A DNA stretch of 64,000 nt from Lasiosphaeria ovina (lineage: Eukaryota > Ascomycota > Sordariomycetes > Sordariales > Lasiosphaeriaceae). Shown piece after piece: positions 10,093 through 21,005 of the stretch. The translations under genes were made by a program, and so were the position numbers. Numbering within the stretch: the stretch's first letter is position 1; every line of letters starts with the position of its first letter. The notes under the pieces are model-generated. The model searched no databases, was not told where the DNA came from, and saw only the letters and a list, made by a program, of their open reading frames with translations. The DNA lies in NCBI GenBank assembly GCA_033439765.1, contig JAULSN010000008.1, positions 186,001 through 250,000 of the forward strand, written 5' to 3'.

Positions 10093-13000
10093 CTTCAAGC
10101 CGTCTTGTGAACTCGAGGTTGAGGTGGTAGTCGACTTGGGAGCCAGACAATAGGCAACGCGCGTAGGGTAGTAGGTAGGGTAGTAAGAATGCTTCTTCTC
10201 GGGAAGAGGTGATTGAATCCGGGCAGCAAAATACGTGCTCGGGCAGTTTCAGCTTCTCTTACACCGCAACCCGTGATGTCACCGGCGATGCCTTCCTCAT
10301 CTATGTTGCGAGTACGTAAAGGCTCCACAATAACACGGGAAGCGGAAAACGGATGACCTGAAGAGCTGGGGACCTGGGGGCCTGGGGACCTGGGGAACTG
10401 GGGAACTGGGGTTCCTGTAGTTAGACTCGGGACCAATGCCGAGGAAGCCGCAGAGTCAAAATGGGACGAAGAAGCCAAAACCATATTGGATGGCTGTTGA
10501 GTGAATTGGTTGGGGCATTCTCTATATAGCATCATTTTGGCGTGCACTGAGGTGAGTGCAGGTCCTCGGATGGAATGAGAACCGAGAGTCGAGGACGAGA
10601 GAATGCTCCGCCGCTGCCCAGCCGAGGAGAAAATAGCACGGACGGCCATGTTGTTGCTATCCGGGCAGCCAGACTGCGGGCTGGTGAAGAGGGCATGAGG
10701 GATCCATGTGCCATATCGGAGGCGACCTGTTTGCAGGGATTGATTGCAAGTGCTTCTGGAAGATGCCCAAGGACCTAAGGCAGGTACCCATGCTGGCCAA
10801 ATAAGATCCCGCGGCCGCTTGTAGCCCTACAGATCCGTAAATAGCATCGACGAGACCGGGGGGGCGGCTCCCGTTCGCCGATGGGATCTCGAACCGGGGA
10901 GACAGCTGTCGGCTATCTCGATGGTGCGCGCGCACAGACACGAGAAGCGAGACGCGAACTGGCGGTTGGCGAATACGACTTCAGGCAGTGCGTGCAGCAG
11001 GAGCAGTCAGTGCGTCATAATTGACTTCCAAGAGGCGGCTGAATTCGGTTGCCCATGTCTCGGGAAACTGAACAGCCATATAGGAACGAATCCAATGCGG
11101 GACCTAATTAGCTACCTTACCTAGGTATTTGACGAGTGGGGGTACGGGCGTGCTGTCCCTCGACCATGCGACCAGGCGACCACGGTGGGCCACCTGCCGG
11201 TGAGGGCTGGGAAACATGCCGTCGGACATATTCCTTCTGTGGAGCTCTTCCTGCTAGGCCTTATTGCGGCTGTTTTCCCTCTTTGTCACTCGTGTGTCCT
11301 AAATCGTCTTTCTGGAGCTGGCAAGTGAGAAAGGGCCAGGTTGAAGCCCCAGTCACGCAGCGAGACGGGAATGCTCGCCCAACAAACAAAAAAGACTGGT
11401 CATTTGGAACTGGGAAGCTGTGCCTTGGTGTCAATTCCGGCCTGCCCCGGCCAATTCCGGCCAGTCGTCCACCCCTTATAAGGCGGTGGGTATCCACCCC
11501 GGCCGCGGTGCAGATCTCAGATGAGATGTGGCTTGCATTGGGGTGGGGGTGCTGGTCAGTGGGATCAGACGCGCTGTAGCGTGTTTGGCCTGGGGCCCCG
11601 GGCAGCCTTCTGTCAAACCCCGACCGCGGTATTCCGAATGGCCCAGGGCTGTTTGTTGTGGGTAGATTTGGTGGTAGGGTTATTGAGTCTCCCCTCAACT
11701 CAGCAGGACCACTGCGGAGCACACGGAGCACACCACAGGCACGCTAGAGCTGGACAGCCTCGCCCTATCGGGTTCGTACGCGACTTCCTCTTTCCGAGTT
11801 AGGTATGTACTGTACATCCATACCCTCCCACCTGTCCGCCCCCGCCAAGCAGCTCCAGGGACTTAGCAACTACGGCAGCCCTCGGTGAACGCAACCATGA
11901 ACCAGGAAGAAAGTCGCGTCTGCCACCTTGGGGCTGGAGTACGACGATAGCGGGGCGCTTCCAGCGGGCCGATGTTCTGAGGTCGAAACATGCGGCTCGG
12001 GAAGAGAAATGGCCGATCATCTGCTGTTCCACTGCATGTCCTCAGAACCTTACAGGGCTCGACGCCCAAAGAGCTTGGATGGCGGCCTATGGGGTGGGAC
12101 AAGCTCTGGGTTTCGGGCCAATCAGAGCAAGTGCAGTTAGCCAATATTCCGTAGCGCATGGCCAACAAAAGCGGCAGCGAACTCACTCACCTGTCATGAG
12201 CCAGCCACAATATGATCAGAGAATATATTTCAAGTCGCACGTAGGTATTTTGGGCGCGTCGGCCGTCTTCCAGAATGCAGCGCACTCGGGAAGACAAATT
12301 GGCTGGGGTTAATTAGCTATTCTTGGAATCGGATAATGTGGGCAAAATGCCCTCTGGCTCCCCCCCTGGGCAAATTCTCGTGGCCGTCGGTGTGGAGCCG
12401 GTGGGGGCTTGCCCGCCCCCGTGCCAAAAATATCGTCCAAACTGAAGTGGCCAACTCAATTGCCTCTCCACTGACTTCTGCTTGCCCGTTTCCGTGTCCA
12501 AAAAGCACCACAGACGTTTGCACACCTTGAATGCAAACCGACATAAGGCCCCATCTATGTCTAATGCTGTGGATGATGCTCAGAACATTGGCTTGGCTGT
12601 CAAGTGGCTAGTTACCTCAAAGAACATAATTGGAGACCGTTCCAAACTTCACAGCCCTCATGCCTGAGGCTGCGCACCTTCAAATCTCTCCCATCAATGG
12701 CAACCCAGTCCCAAGCTTTCTCACCGCGCCCCTGCCACGTCCTGCCGCCCGCGTCTAATATGACATCTTCCTCTTTTACTTTACGCCGCCATCAGCGCGC
12801 TTCCTCTCTTATCCAAGCCGGTAATAAAACTCTCCCGCATTAGATTAAAGTATCCCATTACATTCGACTTGACAGCGGCTCGTTGGTCTGAAGGTCCCCA
12901 CGTGTTCGTGATAATGATCCTTCCTCGCCCATAATTAGACCTCCACCTCTTCCTTTGAGGGAGTTCCTCGGAACACCCACACCCCATTATTGGAACAAGT

Positions 13001-13230
13001 TACAGGGGCTTCAGATCCTTCCTTGTGTCCCCATTTTACAGGTTTTCACAACAGTCTCGGCTGCATATGGACTTGTGGTGTAGTTGCTTGACTGCATTGC
13101 GTACATTTGCAGCAATCCAATCTGATCTAGCGGCACGTATTTGCCTAATACTCGTGCTGTTACACAGGTAGATATCGTCTAGGTAGGTCTATCAGCAAGC
13201 TTTCCTTGGTTCCGGGGTCGAAGTTGGCCG
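10093..13230. other. Long intergenic region between divergent TmpA-like gene and S28 peptidase 3' end
   Basis: The first ~600 bases are the likely 5' UTR and promoter of the TmpA-like gene. The remainder is of mixed composition with frames that lack fungal codon bias. CT-rich stretches occur near 12700-12850. No gene is supported. Confidence 0.55.
10356..10413. repeat. Short tandem repeat, unit about 9 bp (ACCTGGGG type)
   Basis: About six imperfect copies of a G-rich unit (CTGGGGACC / CTGGGGAACT) in the presumed promoter of the TmpA-like gene. The runs of four G on + could form a G-quadruplex, which is inference only. Confidence 0.7.
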
Positions 13231-15412
13231 TCAATAGCCCCATCCGTCATTCCGGTCGCAAATCATCCACTTCTGGCAGTTCTTGCCCTTGTAAAAGTCC
13301 TGCGCCCACACCTCCATCTGCGCAATCACTGATTGCTGCGTTGCGCGAACGCCCTCGTTGATGTCGGCAGTCCTGGTGAGCAAATCGTTACAGTGACGCG
13401 CGCCGGGCATCAGGAACACGGGCGCCGCGGCCGTGCTCTCGAGCGGTCCGCCCGGACGCAGCTCGCTCGACACGGAAGCCGACCGCCAGGGGTCAAACTC
13501 GCCGTTGACCCACAGAAGCCGGGCTGTATTAGTCAGGTCCCAGCCCTGAGTCACGTCGTTGGCCATGTCGACCGTCTTGCCGGCGGCGGACCCGTACGTG
13601 GCGTTGCCTTCGGTCGGGAAAGACAGCGCGCACTGCCGCTGGTAGTACTCGACGCTGACGTAGCGCGACACTATGGTGGTGTGGTTTTTGGGTGCACCAC
13701 TGTCGTGTAAGTCTCTGGTCAGCTAATTTTTGTTTCGACTTCATACAGCCAATTGAAGGGCAGTCAAGGACTAATTAGTACTCACGTTTGCCAGTAGGAG
13801 AAGGGCTCATTACAAAGAAACCACATCCACTGGCGGTTCCAACCATTTCCAACGCTCCAGTCTGCATAAAAAGCCTGGCTCGTATTATACGTGTCGAAGC
13901 AGTCGTTGACCGACTGAAGGTTGCCTTCGTTGTCGGTGCAGACTTGTATACCGTAACCATGATGGATTAGCATGACATTCGCTTTTCATGTGTCTGGCGA
14001 TCTCACTCATTCACTGCGAGGAGCCAATGACCCAAACTTACCGTTAGGCACATATTCGTTCCTGAACCACGACGCATAGTTGGTGAGCGCCTTCTTCAAG
14101 CCGACACCGGTGGCGGGAACCGTGGTGTTAAGCCATTTCCCAGTGCTGTTGGACACGTTCGTGCCGTTGATTTGCACAGGCCTCACGCCTTCCATGCTGT
14201 CGCACATCTGGAAAAAAGAGGAGTAGTTGGAAAAGAACTGCACGCTCTGCCACATACTAACGGCATTTGAAACGGCGCTGTTTGTTCCCCCGGCTCGTGT
14301 CAGCAAAGGACCCAAAAGCCGGCAATTCAAGTCAATATACTCAAAGGGGAATGAGTCCGTACGTAGCAAAGTCATCGGCGTGCTCGAGCTCGTCCAGTCC
14401 AAACCGCTTCTTCAGGTCGCAAATGGCCGTCTCGTTCTTGCTATCCAGTACATTGTCGACGTGCTCGACGATCCGCGACATGTCGGTGCTGCAGTTCTTG
14501 GGCATGCCCTTCTGGATGGGAAGAAAGTACGACCAATAGTCGTCAACGAGCTGCACCGGCGCACTGGATGCATGGTAGGCCCAGAAAGTGCCAGGCGACA
14601 GCTTCTCGGTCCAGGCAGCTAGCGCGCCGGAATATGAGCCCCCGACATTGATCCACGGCTTGGTTGCGAGAAGACGGGGAATTGTCAGCGATTTTGGTCA
14701 ATCTTCAACGGACCTTGAAATCCTTCAGGCAGAGGGCGCACTCACGGAGTTAGGGGCATTGACCAAACTGCTATTGTCGAATGGGAGCTTGACATTCCTG
14801 GCAATGTTCACTAGATCGGCAATCGAGTTTTCGAGGGTCAGATACGTGAGATTCTGCGTGTCAAGGACCTGGAAAGGCGAGGATTCGCCGTAGTACCGAT
14901 CTGAAAAAGGAGGACACAAGGGTCAGTCTGCGATCTTTCAACCTTGACGGTGCCGGCTGGCCGAACGGGCAGAGGCATACTTACGCTCAACCATAACCAC
15001 GGCGCCTCCGATGGCACGAGCATAGAGGCCGGTGAGTGTCCGCTCAGTGATGTAGCCGCCGTAGTTTGTCGCATCAGACTCGCCAGGAGTGAAAAGCACA
15101 ATCTGAAATCGAGACAGGGTCAGCTTCCGTTTCCATTGTCGCTGCCAGCCATGGCACGGGGAGACTCACCGGAGAACCTGGCCCAGCCCAGAATGTGTTG
15201 TTCCACCAAATCCGTTGCGAGAACGTTCCCAAGCTGGGGTTCTTGTGGTCAATGAGCTGCCGGAACGTAGAATTGCCGCTTGAGCCTCCAACCTCCGCCA
15301 AATCACCAAGTAGACGCTGCATCAAAGGTCGCTGCAGCTGGAGGCCACGAGCCTGCACCTGCATAAGGCAAAGCAAGCCCAAGAGGAGCGAGAACATGCT
15401 CCCGGTCTGCAT
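13231..15412 (-). CDS. Secreted serine carboxypeptidase, family S28 (Pro-X carboxypeptidase-like)
   Basis: Seven exons on the minus strand: 15412..15170, 15102..14985, 14900..14746, 14658..14363, 14277..14042, 13981..13786 and 13699..13231 (570 residues). All introns are GT-AG and every join keeps the frame. An N-terminal hydrophobic signal peptide (MFSLLLGLLCLMQVQARG) follows a short MQTGS lead. S28 motifs in order: FRQLIDHKNPSLGTFSQRIW, LFTPGE, VEHRYYGESSPF, the nucleophile motif GGSYSGALAAW (Ser182), DRQ-type segment NRQWMWFLCNEPF, VNGEFDPW (Asp484) and PGARHCND (His517). Members cleave after proline or act as acid endo/exo-peptidases outside the cell. Many N-glycosylation sequons (NGT, NVS, NST) fit secretion. 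Two acceptors are weak: the sixth exon opens after AAAAG, and the fifth intron removes what otherwise looks like a frameshift. No pathway partner is adjacent. Confidence 0.9.
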
Positions 15413-17607
15413 CTCAAAACGTGTCGACGAGCAATAAATGAGGGTGCAATTTCTTTGGTGTATGCGGAGGAAGGGGAAATTCGAGGACGAGGGGATTTCG
15501 ATTTCGATTTTGATCCCGGGGAAGAAATTTTTTCAAGGAGGGCTAGTTGGTCCCAAGGTATCAGACGAAACGTGAAGCGTCGTGCTGCCTTGCAATCGGA
15601 TGAGTGCTTGGGCCGAGAACGGCCAGGCTCCGCTCCTCTCGATTCACAGCAGCAGATGCAATATATTTAAATCCAGGAGGTGCCGCAATTGGGAGGAGAC
15701 ACAAGCCTCCGTAGGACGAGTGGCACAATGTGGCTGCAGACAGTGAGGCAGACTCGCAGAGTGAAGCCATCGCGGCCAATTCATTCTACGTCAAACTGAG
15801 GCACAGGACACAATTGCGACATGTTGCAACCAATGGTGGTCTCGTCACCGACACGTCAGACGACGTGAACAGACCATGCGCTTCAGTATTCTGGCTCCAC
15901 GGAGCCGGACAATTCGTGCGCCACGCAAGTGCGCTCCCAGCAAATCACCCAAGGCGGCTAAGATGGTGGCATCCGGAAAGTAATGTGCCGCCCGGCACGG
16001 TGGGAATAACTGGGATGCCAAATTTATTTTCCATGAAGGAAGCGGATAAATGGGGGGCCCAGGCGCACAGCGGCCGGCATATTGGGCAGGTCATGCTAAT
16101 GCTATTGACCTACGGTGAGCTATCCAATGCATCATAACAAAAAACTTAAGACGAAATTTGCTTGAAAGAAGCATAAATGAACAACGGTCATGTGTGTTCT
16201 ATCTCCGCCAGATGGGTATTTCACCTTGTCAGTGTCAAACTTGGTAACTTGGCGACGACAATCAGACCCGGGAATTCAGGAAACAGTAATTACATAGTCT
16301 CAACAGGATGCTTCCGGGCCTCGATGAGTTACTTGAGAGGTAGTTGTGGTTACGCCTTGATGCTGAATACCCCGAGATACACGATTTAATCCATACCACA
16401 CACAAGTAACTGGTGCGATAACAGTAGGTACTCAGAGACTGGTCAGCCCTCAAACACGACAATGACAAACGAGCTCTCCGCTCCATCTTTCACTTCACCG
16501 GACTTAAGAACTATGCTATACTCTATAGAACAAGCCAGCCAAAAAAACGCCTTGATAAATTTCCAACCATAATACCATTGAGAGGAGATGGATTTGATTT
16601 GTTGATGCCGTCAGCCGGCAAAGGGTTAGCGTTTTTCGTCCTTGTTACTTTGTTTTTTTCCATCCAACGTTACTCTTTTTTTTCTTCATCCGTGTCACTT
16701 TGCGGCTTTTGGACTTGGAGGAAGACAGGAGCCATCTTCAACTTTAGGGGCCATCGACTTTCCTCCTCGAATCGTCGATGACCGTGAGCTCGAGGTCATA
16801 GCTCGCAGTCGTCTCAAAACAGGTCAGATTCTCAACCCCAGGTAGCGGCTCGGTCTTAATTGCAGGCGTAACATGAAGTATGTAGTGCTCCTGTTTGGAT
16901 TCTATCTTCATGTTTCTGATAGGTAGTTATTAATAATGAGTTCAATGTGTAAAATATGGACATTGCAAAACATTTCTGAAGTTGTGTTACGAAGCCCCGA
17001 GGTTGTGTTACCGAGGCTCGGACCAAAACTTGACGTAGTAGAGCAGGGAACCCTTGAAAGTCTAGTCTCAAGACAGTAATTTCAGCACTGTCATTTTGAA
17101 GGGAACCAGGAGAGTGTCCAAAGGGTTTCGGTTCGAGGTTTCCAATGTCACGAGGGGGCCAACAACCAAGGCTGGGGGCCCAAGGACCGGTCTCAGCTTG
17201 GGCTGATTTTGGCGTTGTTGTGGGCCCGCAAGGTTCATTCCCTGCCGATAGCGCCCGCAGTTGGCCCTGGGGTCAACAATCATGGGACGGTTTGGGGCCG
17301 CAAATTTCCGAGCCCAAAACAAGCCCCAAAGATAGGGTTAGGTTCTTTTCCATTGTGCTTTGGGCAGGTGCCTCAAATTAAGGAGATCCTACCAGCAGAT
17401 AGGGATTGGGGGACCTTCCAGCTTGTGGGGCATTAGCTCAGCACTGGGAGAGGGTGCACGTGACATGGCTTGGCAAAGAGCTTGGACCATTGGCCATCTC
17501 GAAGCTCCACACTCCGACACTGTCTGGCGTCAAGTTCGAAACAAACACCACCGGCTCAGGCGACTTCCCTCAATTGACGACGCAAGCTGCCTCAATTGCT
17601 GTCCAAG
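15413..17607. other. Intergenic, partly AT-rich
   Basis: Promoter of the S28 gene near 15413-15700, with a TTCGATTT repeat near 15497. An AT-richer stretch runs from about 16100 to 17100, and a G/C-rich low-complexity patch from 17150 to 17330. No gene is supported. Confidence 0.55.
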
Positions 17608-18034
17608 ATGGCGCACGCTGTAGAAGCCGAAATTCCGCGGAGTATGGGTTCCCATCCTCCCTAACATCCGAACTAGTGCTTTACCTTCAAGAATTGCTTG
17701 CTAACTTGAATGGTGCAAAAACAGAGGCGACCCGCGAGGAGATGCGCGATGCCAAACTGCCCATGGCATACCGAGACAGCTGCGCCAACTTGCTGATCCC
17801 GCTCAATCGGTGTCGCTTCGACACGTACTACATGCCCTGGAAGTGCGAGGTACGCGAGACACGAACCGGACCCGCCCCGAAACATCCACCTGAGAGACCA
17901 ACAGACACGGGTGCTGACATTCCCCGCAGACCGAGAGACATAGCTACGAGAAGTGCCAATACGTCGAGTTCAAGAAGCGTGTGGCCAAGATGAACGAGCT
18001 CCGGGAGGCAAAGGATGGCGCACGGAGCAATTGA
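17608..18034 (+). CDS. NDUFB7: Mitochondrial complex I subunit B18 / NDUFB7 (twin CX9C)
   Basis: A short three-exon gene: 17608..17641 (34 bp), 17725..17849 and 17930..18034, encoding 87 residues. Intron 1 has a perfect TGCTAAC branch site and CAG acceptor, intron 2 a GTACGC donor and GCAG acceptor, and phases match at both joins. The core TREEMRDAKLPMAYRDSCAN is strongly family-like. Two CX9C motifs are present: C-ANLLIPLNR-C and C-ETERHSYEK-C, the second spanning the exon 2/3 boundary. The end is basic and helical (FKKRVAKMNELREAKDG). This accessory subunit of NADH:ubiquinone oxidoreductase sits on the intermembrane-space side and is typically folded by the Mia40 disulfide relay. The 11-codon first exon is the least certain part; the last two exons are near certain. 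Confidence 0.9.
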
Positions 18035-19494
18035 TGCGGAACCACTGGACTCCCAACTAGCGAGTAGGTGATGGGCTCACCTTGTACATATTCCGAGAAG
18101 ACCGTGATGGAGCTGGAGCTGGAGCTGGCTGGGTTTGCAAAGGTATATACATGTAATACACTGGCTCTCCAGCTGTCCAATGCAACAAAGATCAGCCGTG
18201 CGCTAGGAGGAAGGTCAGAGACAAAGCACGAAAGCGGGGTCTCGGCACGACGAGGGCGCTCGCCTCCGACCCTCTGCCTCGTGGACTTTACAGCTTTGTG
18301 CACCAGTGTGCCCGTCAATGTCCAGCGATCCGCTTTCTTACGGCTTCGTCCGTTGTGCTGTGGGGCGTGGCTCTTTGGTCGAAGTCTCCCGGGTCGGGCC
18401 GAATCGCGTGGTCTACGGCCTTCGTGGCCTAAGAGGAAGAACAAGGGATCCCAACAACCAATGTGGCAAACTAGTCACGAACGTGGTCCGTCGTTGGTTG
18501 TGAGCACTTCGGAATGGATGCGAGCTGGCAACCATGGCGCAGGATGAAGTCATCTTGGCGTCTCCAACACTTGCCTCAAGGTCTTGTGGGTTTGACTTCC
18601 CAGTTGCTCGTCATTTCCTGCACTCACACACTCGCAACCTATTTCATGCAGGCGGTACTCATCAGAGCGTCTATGGACTTTGAAGTTCAGCATCACATCC
18701 TCCTTCTACGGGTTGCTTTCTAGCGCAAGTGTTAGCTTTAGGACGAGTCTGTCAGCTTCGCCCTGCAGTTTCCATCCCCGACATATTGAGAGAAAATCCG
18801 CACTGTGAGTGTTGCTGCCCTTCTCACCAAGGTACATCCCATGCCCAAACGACACAAAGTCACTGCAAAGTTCTCGAAACCTGTTCAGCAACTGGGTCTC
18901 GAAGGGATGCACGGACCTGGCGAATACCAACCGTATGTTTCACTTTCACTGTTTGTGGGCGAGATGGACATTTCCTGACCAGTAATTGTCTAGTTTGATG
19001 GATCTGGCATGGGGTGCTAACTAGTTTCGAAGCGCACAAAGCGCTGGTGTATTTCTCTGGTATGTTCAGCTTGCTCTTTGTGTTCCAGTGGGGTTTGTTA
19101 CCGAAACTGGAAGACTCCTATCCCGTATTCCAAGACAAAGACAGCTGTGAACATCGTCACATGAAGCTGACAATGGCTTTGATGGACTAACATTTATGGC
19201 CGAGTATTAAACATGCCAAATCGAAATCGAGGCGACGACTGAGCAGCTTCTTGGTTCCTACTGTTCGAGTGGTCAAGATTAGAACCTCGACCTCCTTTTT
19301 CCAAAATATTTAAAAGTCGAGAGAGATCACTTTCAAGCTCAGACTCTAATCTCGGCAGTGTCTTCACTCCTAGTCAAGACACAGGAATCGGCCACCTAAC
19401 CATTGGCATTGGCACAGCCGATAAACCACTCCAGCTCTCTCACTCCATTACCCAAAACCCGCATCTCCTTGGGTTTTGGGGAATAGATATAAAC
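18035..19494. other. Intergenic between NDUFB7 and J-domain gene
   Basis: No supported gene. A TATA-like AATATTTAAAAG lies at about 19305-19316, roughly 180 bases before the J-domain ATG, and the stretch after it looks like a 5' UTR. Confidence 0.55.
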
Positions 19495-20535
19495 ATGGCT
19501 TCCCACCCCAAATTCGTCAACCACTACCAGGTGCTGAGAATTAGCTCTACGGCGACACAAGCAGAGATCAAGAAGGCCTTCCACAAGCAGTCGCTGCTTA
19601 CCCATCCGGACAAAATGGGAAACACCCCCGAGAATCACGCTGCATTCTGCGCCGTCAACGAGGCCCACAGGATCCTTTCTGATCCCAACCTGAAACGTGA
19701 CTACGACGCACTGTACGCCGCCAACCGTCGCTCTTCCCGGAATCCCAACACCGACAACCCAAGCCGCCCCTCCGGCCCCTCGGCCCCACGTCGGCCTCCC
19801 GCCAAACCCACTCCGAGCAAGCCTTCGGGGCACCACTCGTCCAACCCTGGTAGACACCACACTCCACATGCGTCGAAGCCGCCGGAACCCAAGCCTAGGG
19901 AGCGCCGGCCCACTCCGGATGCGCCGAAGACGCCGGAGCCTAGGTACAGAGACGCACCGAAGACGCCGGAGCCTAGGTACAGAGACGCACCGAAGACGCC
20001 GGAGCCCAGGTACCGGGACGCGCCGAAGACGCCGGAGCCCAGGTACCGGGACGCGCCGAAGACGCCGGAGCCCAGGCTTGAGAGCAGGTACAGCCGCCCC
20101 GGCGGCCCCAATGCACCGTCGCCGATCCCTCGCGAGGAGTCAGGGCCGCGCCTGTACGAGGTGCAAAAGAAGCTGGAGAAGGCCGACTCCAAGCTGAAGA
20201 CCTTGCGGACCCTTGTTAGCGACTCCAAGATGAGCGACAGGGACGCGGCGCGCCTCAAGGCAGCCATCGACGAGTTCCGCGACGCCATCGCCTGGCACCG
20301 TCGCGACACGGAAGAACTGGTTAAGCGCCGCCGCCTCCCGCAGTCACCCGAGGAGGCTGTGAGCATTGCCAGGGGGGTTATAGCTCATGAGTACAAGTCC
20401 CTGTGCTGGGATGTTCTCATGCGCGCCATTCTCGACAGCGCGGTCCGTAAATCTGAGAAGCTCGATTCCTCGGAGGACTTTCGCCTCGGGCTAATTACCA
20501 AGCTTGAGGAGCACCAGGATGTCCTCATGCCTTGA
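19495..20535 (+). CDS. DnaJ/J-domain protein with Pro-rich tandem repeats
   Basis: Single exon of 346 residues; the ATG is in good context (AACATGGCT). Residues 7-75 form a J domain (HYQVLRISSTATQAEIKKAF) with the diagnostic HPD in THPDKMGN and a helix IV-like RDYDALYAAN. J domains stimulate the ATPase of Hsp70. Residues ~76-140 are Ser/Pro/Arg-rich. Five near-perfect 11-residue units of DAPKTPEPRYR follow, with decayed units upstream. The C-terminal ~150 residues are charged and helical, possibly coiled coil (VQKKLEKADSKLKTLRTLV), and not recognised. No zinc-finger or C-terminal DnaJ substrate domain is visible, so this is a class C type J protein. Localisation is not evident: there is no signal peptide or membrane segment. 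Confidence 0.85.
   Translation: MASHPKFVNHYQVLRISSTATQAEIKKAFHKQSLLTHPDKMGNTPENHAAFCAVNEAHRILSDPNLKRDYDALYAANRRSSRNPNTDNPSRPSGPSAPRRPPAKPTPSKPSGHHSSNPGRHHTPHASKPPEPKPRERRPTPDAPKTPEPRYRDAPKTPEPRYRDAPKTPEPRYRDAPKTPEPRYRDAPKTPEPRLESRYSRPGGPNAPSPIPREESGPRLYEVQKKLEKADSKLKTLRTLVSDSKMSDRDAARLKAAIDEFRDAIAWHRRDTEELVKRRRLPQSPEEAVSIARGVIAHEYKSLCWDVLMRAILDSAVRKSEKLDSSEDFRLGLITKLEEHQDVLMP
19921..20085 (+). repeat. Coding minisatellite, 33-bp unit x5
   Basis: Units at 19921-19953, 19954-19986, 19987-20019, 20020-20052 and 20053-20085 encode DAPKTPEPRYR in frame. Units 1-2 share CCTAGGTACAGAGAC and units 3-4 share CCCAGGTACCGGGAC. That pairing suggests recent duplication in two-unit blocks. Degenerate copies precede them from about 19870. 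Confidence 0.9.
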
Positions 20536-21005
20536 GAGATGGCTTCTTTTTTCTTTGCAGGTAAGTACTTGTTCCGTAGATGCTAACGTTAACTTCTTTA
20601 GTATCGAGTAGTTATTATATCTTTACTTCTTGCGCTTTTGATCTACCTAGGTAAGTTTCGCATCTCTTTTCCATATCTCTATTAGGAGATCAAATAATAT
20701 AACTTGATCTGCCACGAGTATTTATTTTCCACTTATGTTTCGATGTCTTGCACTGTAGTGACTCACGCTATTATCAAATTGCGTGAAATGAGAAAGGAAT
20801 TAAACAGGAAAACAACCAACACGTGAGCGAGAGACGGGTATTCATGTTTATACAAAACTTTTAAACTCCTTTTCACTCCGTGTCCAGGGTATTTAGATAC
20901 TGATATATCGTCCCAGACCTGACCTTCTTACTCTTCCGTACATGGAACATCGTGCCCCTTTTGATCCGTTTCAAACAAAGTCAACGCCGCACCCCATAAC
21001 GCCAC
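20536..21005. other. Intergenic between convergent genes
   Basis: 3' regions of the J-domain and nitrate transporter genes. Two GTAAGT-like donors (about 20560 and 20649) occur without evident coding use. Confidence 0.6.

Noticed and set aside
10868..10890. Minus-strand CCGGTTCGAGATCCC resembling a tRNA B box
   Set aside because: One extra base in the T loop, no A box or acceptor stem around it.
14340..14402. Apparent frameshift in the S28 peptidase near 14350
   Set aside because: An intron from 14362 to 14278 (CTGAC branch, AACAG acceptor) joins DDFAT to AVSNAVSMWQS in frame, so no lesion is needed.
17428..17500. tRNA-like A box (TTAGCTCAGCACTGG)
   Set aside because: No GGTTCGANTCC B box or foldable cloverleaf at the right distance; falls in ordinary intergenic DNA.
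19921..20085. Repeats considered as a RiPP (dikaritin-like) precursor for the UstYa-like protein
   Set aside because: No signal peptide, no dibasic Kex2 sites between units, fused to a J domain, and 25 kb away from the UstYa gene.
19701..20366. Long antisense frame with GSGVFGASRYL repeats
   Set aside because: It is the reverse of the J-domain gene's 33-bp repeats; the HPD J domain on + is decisive.
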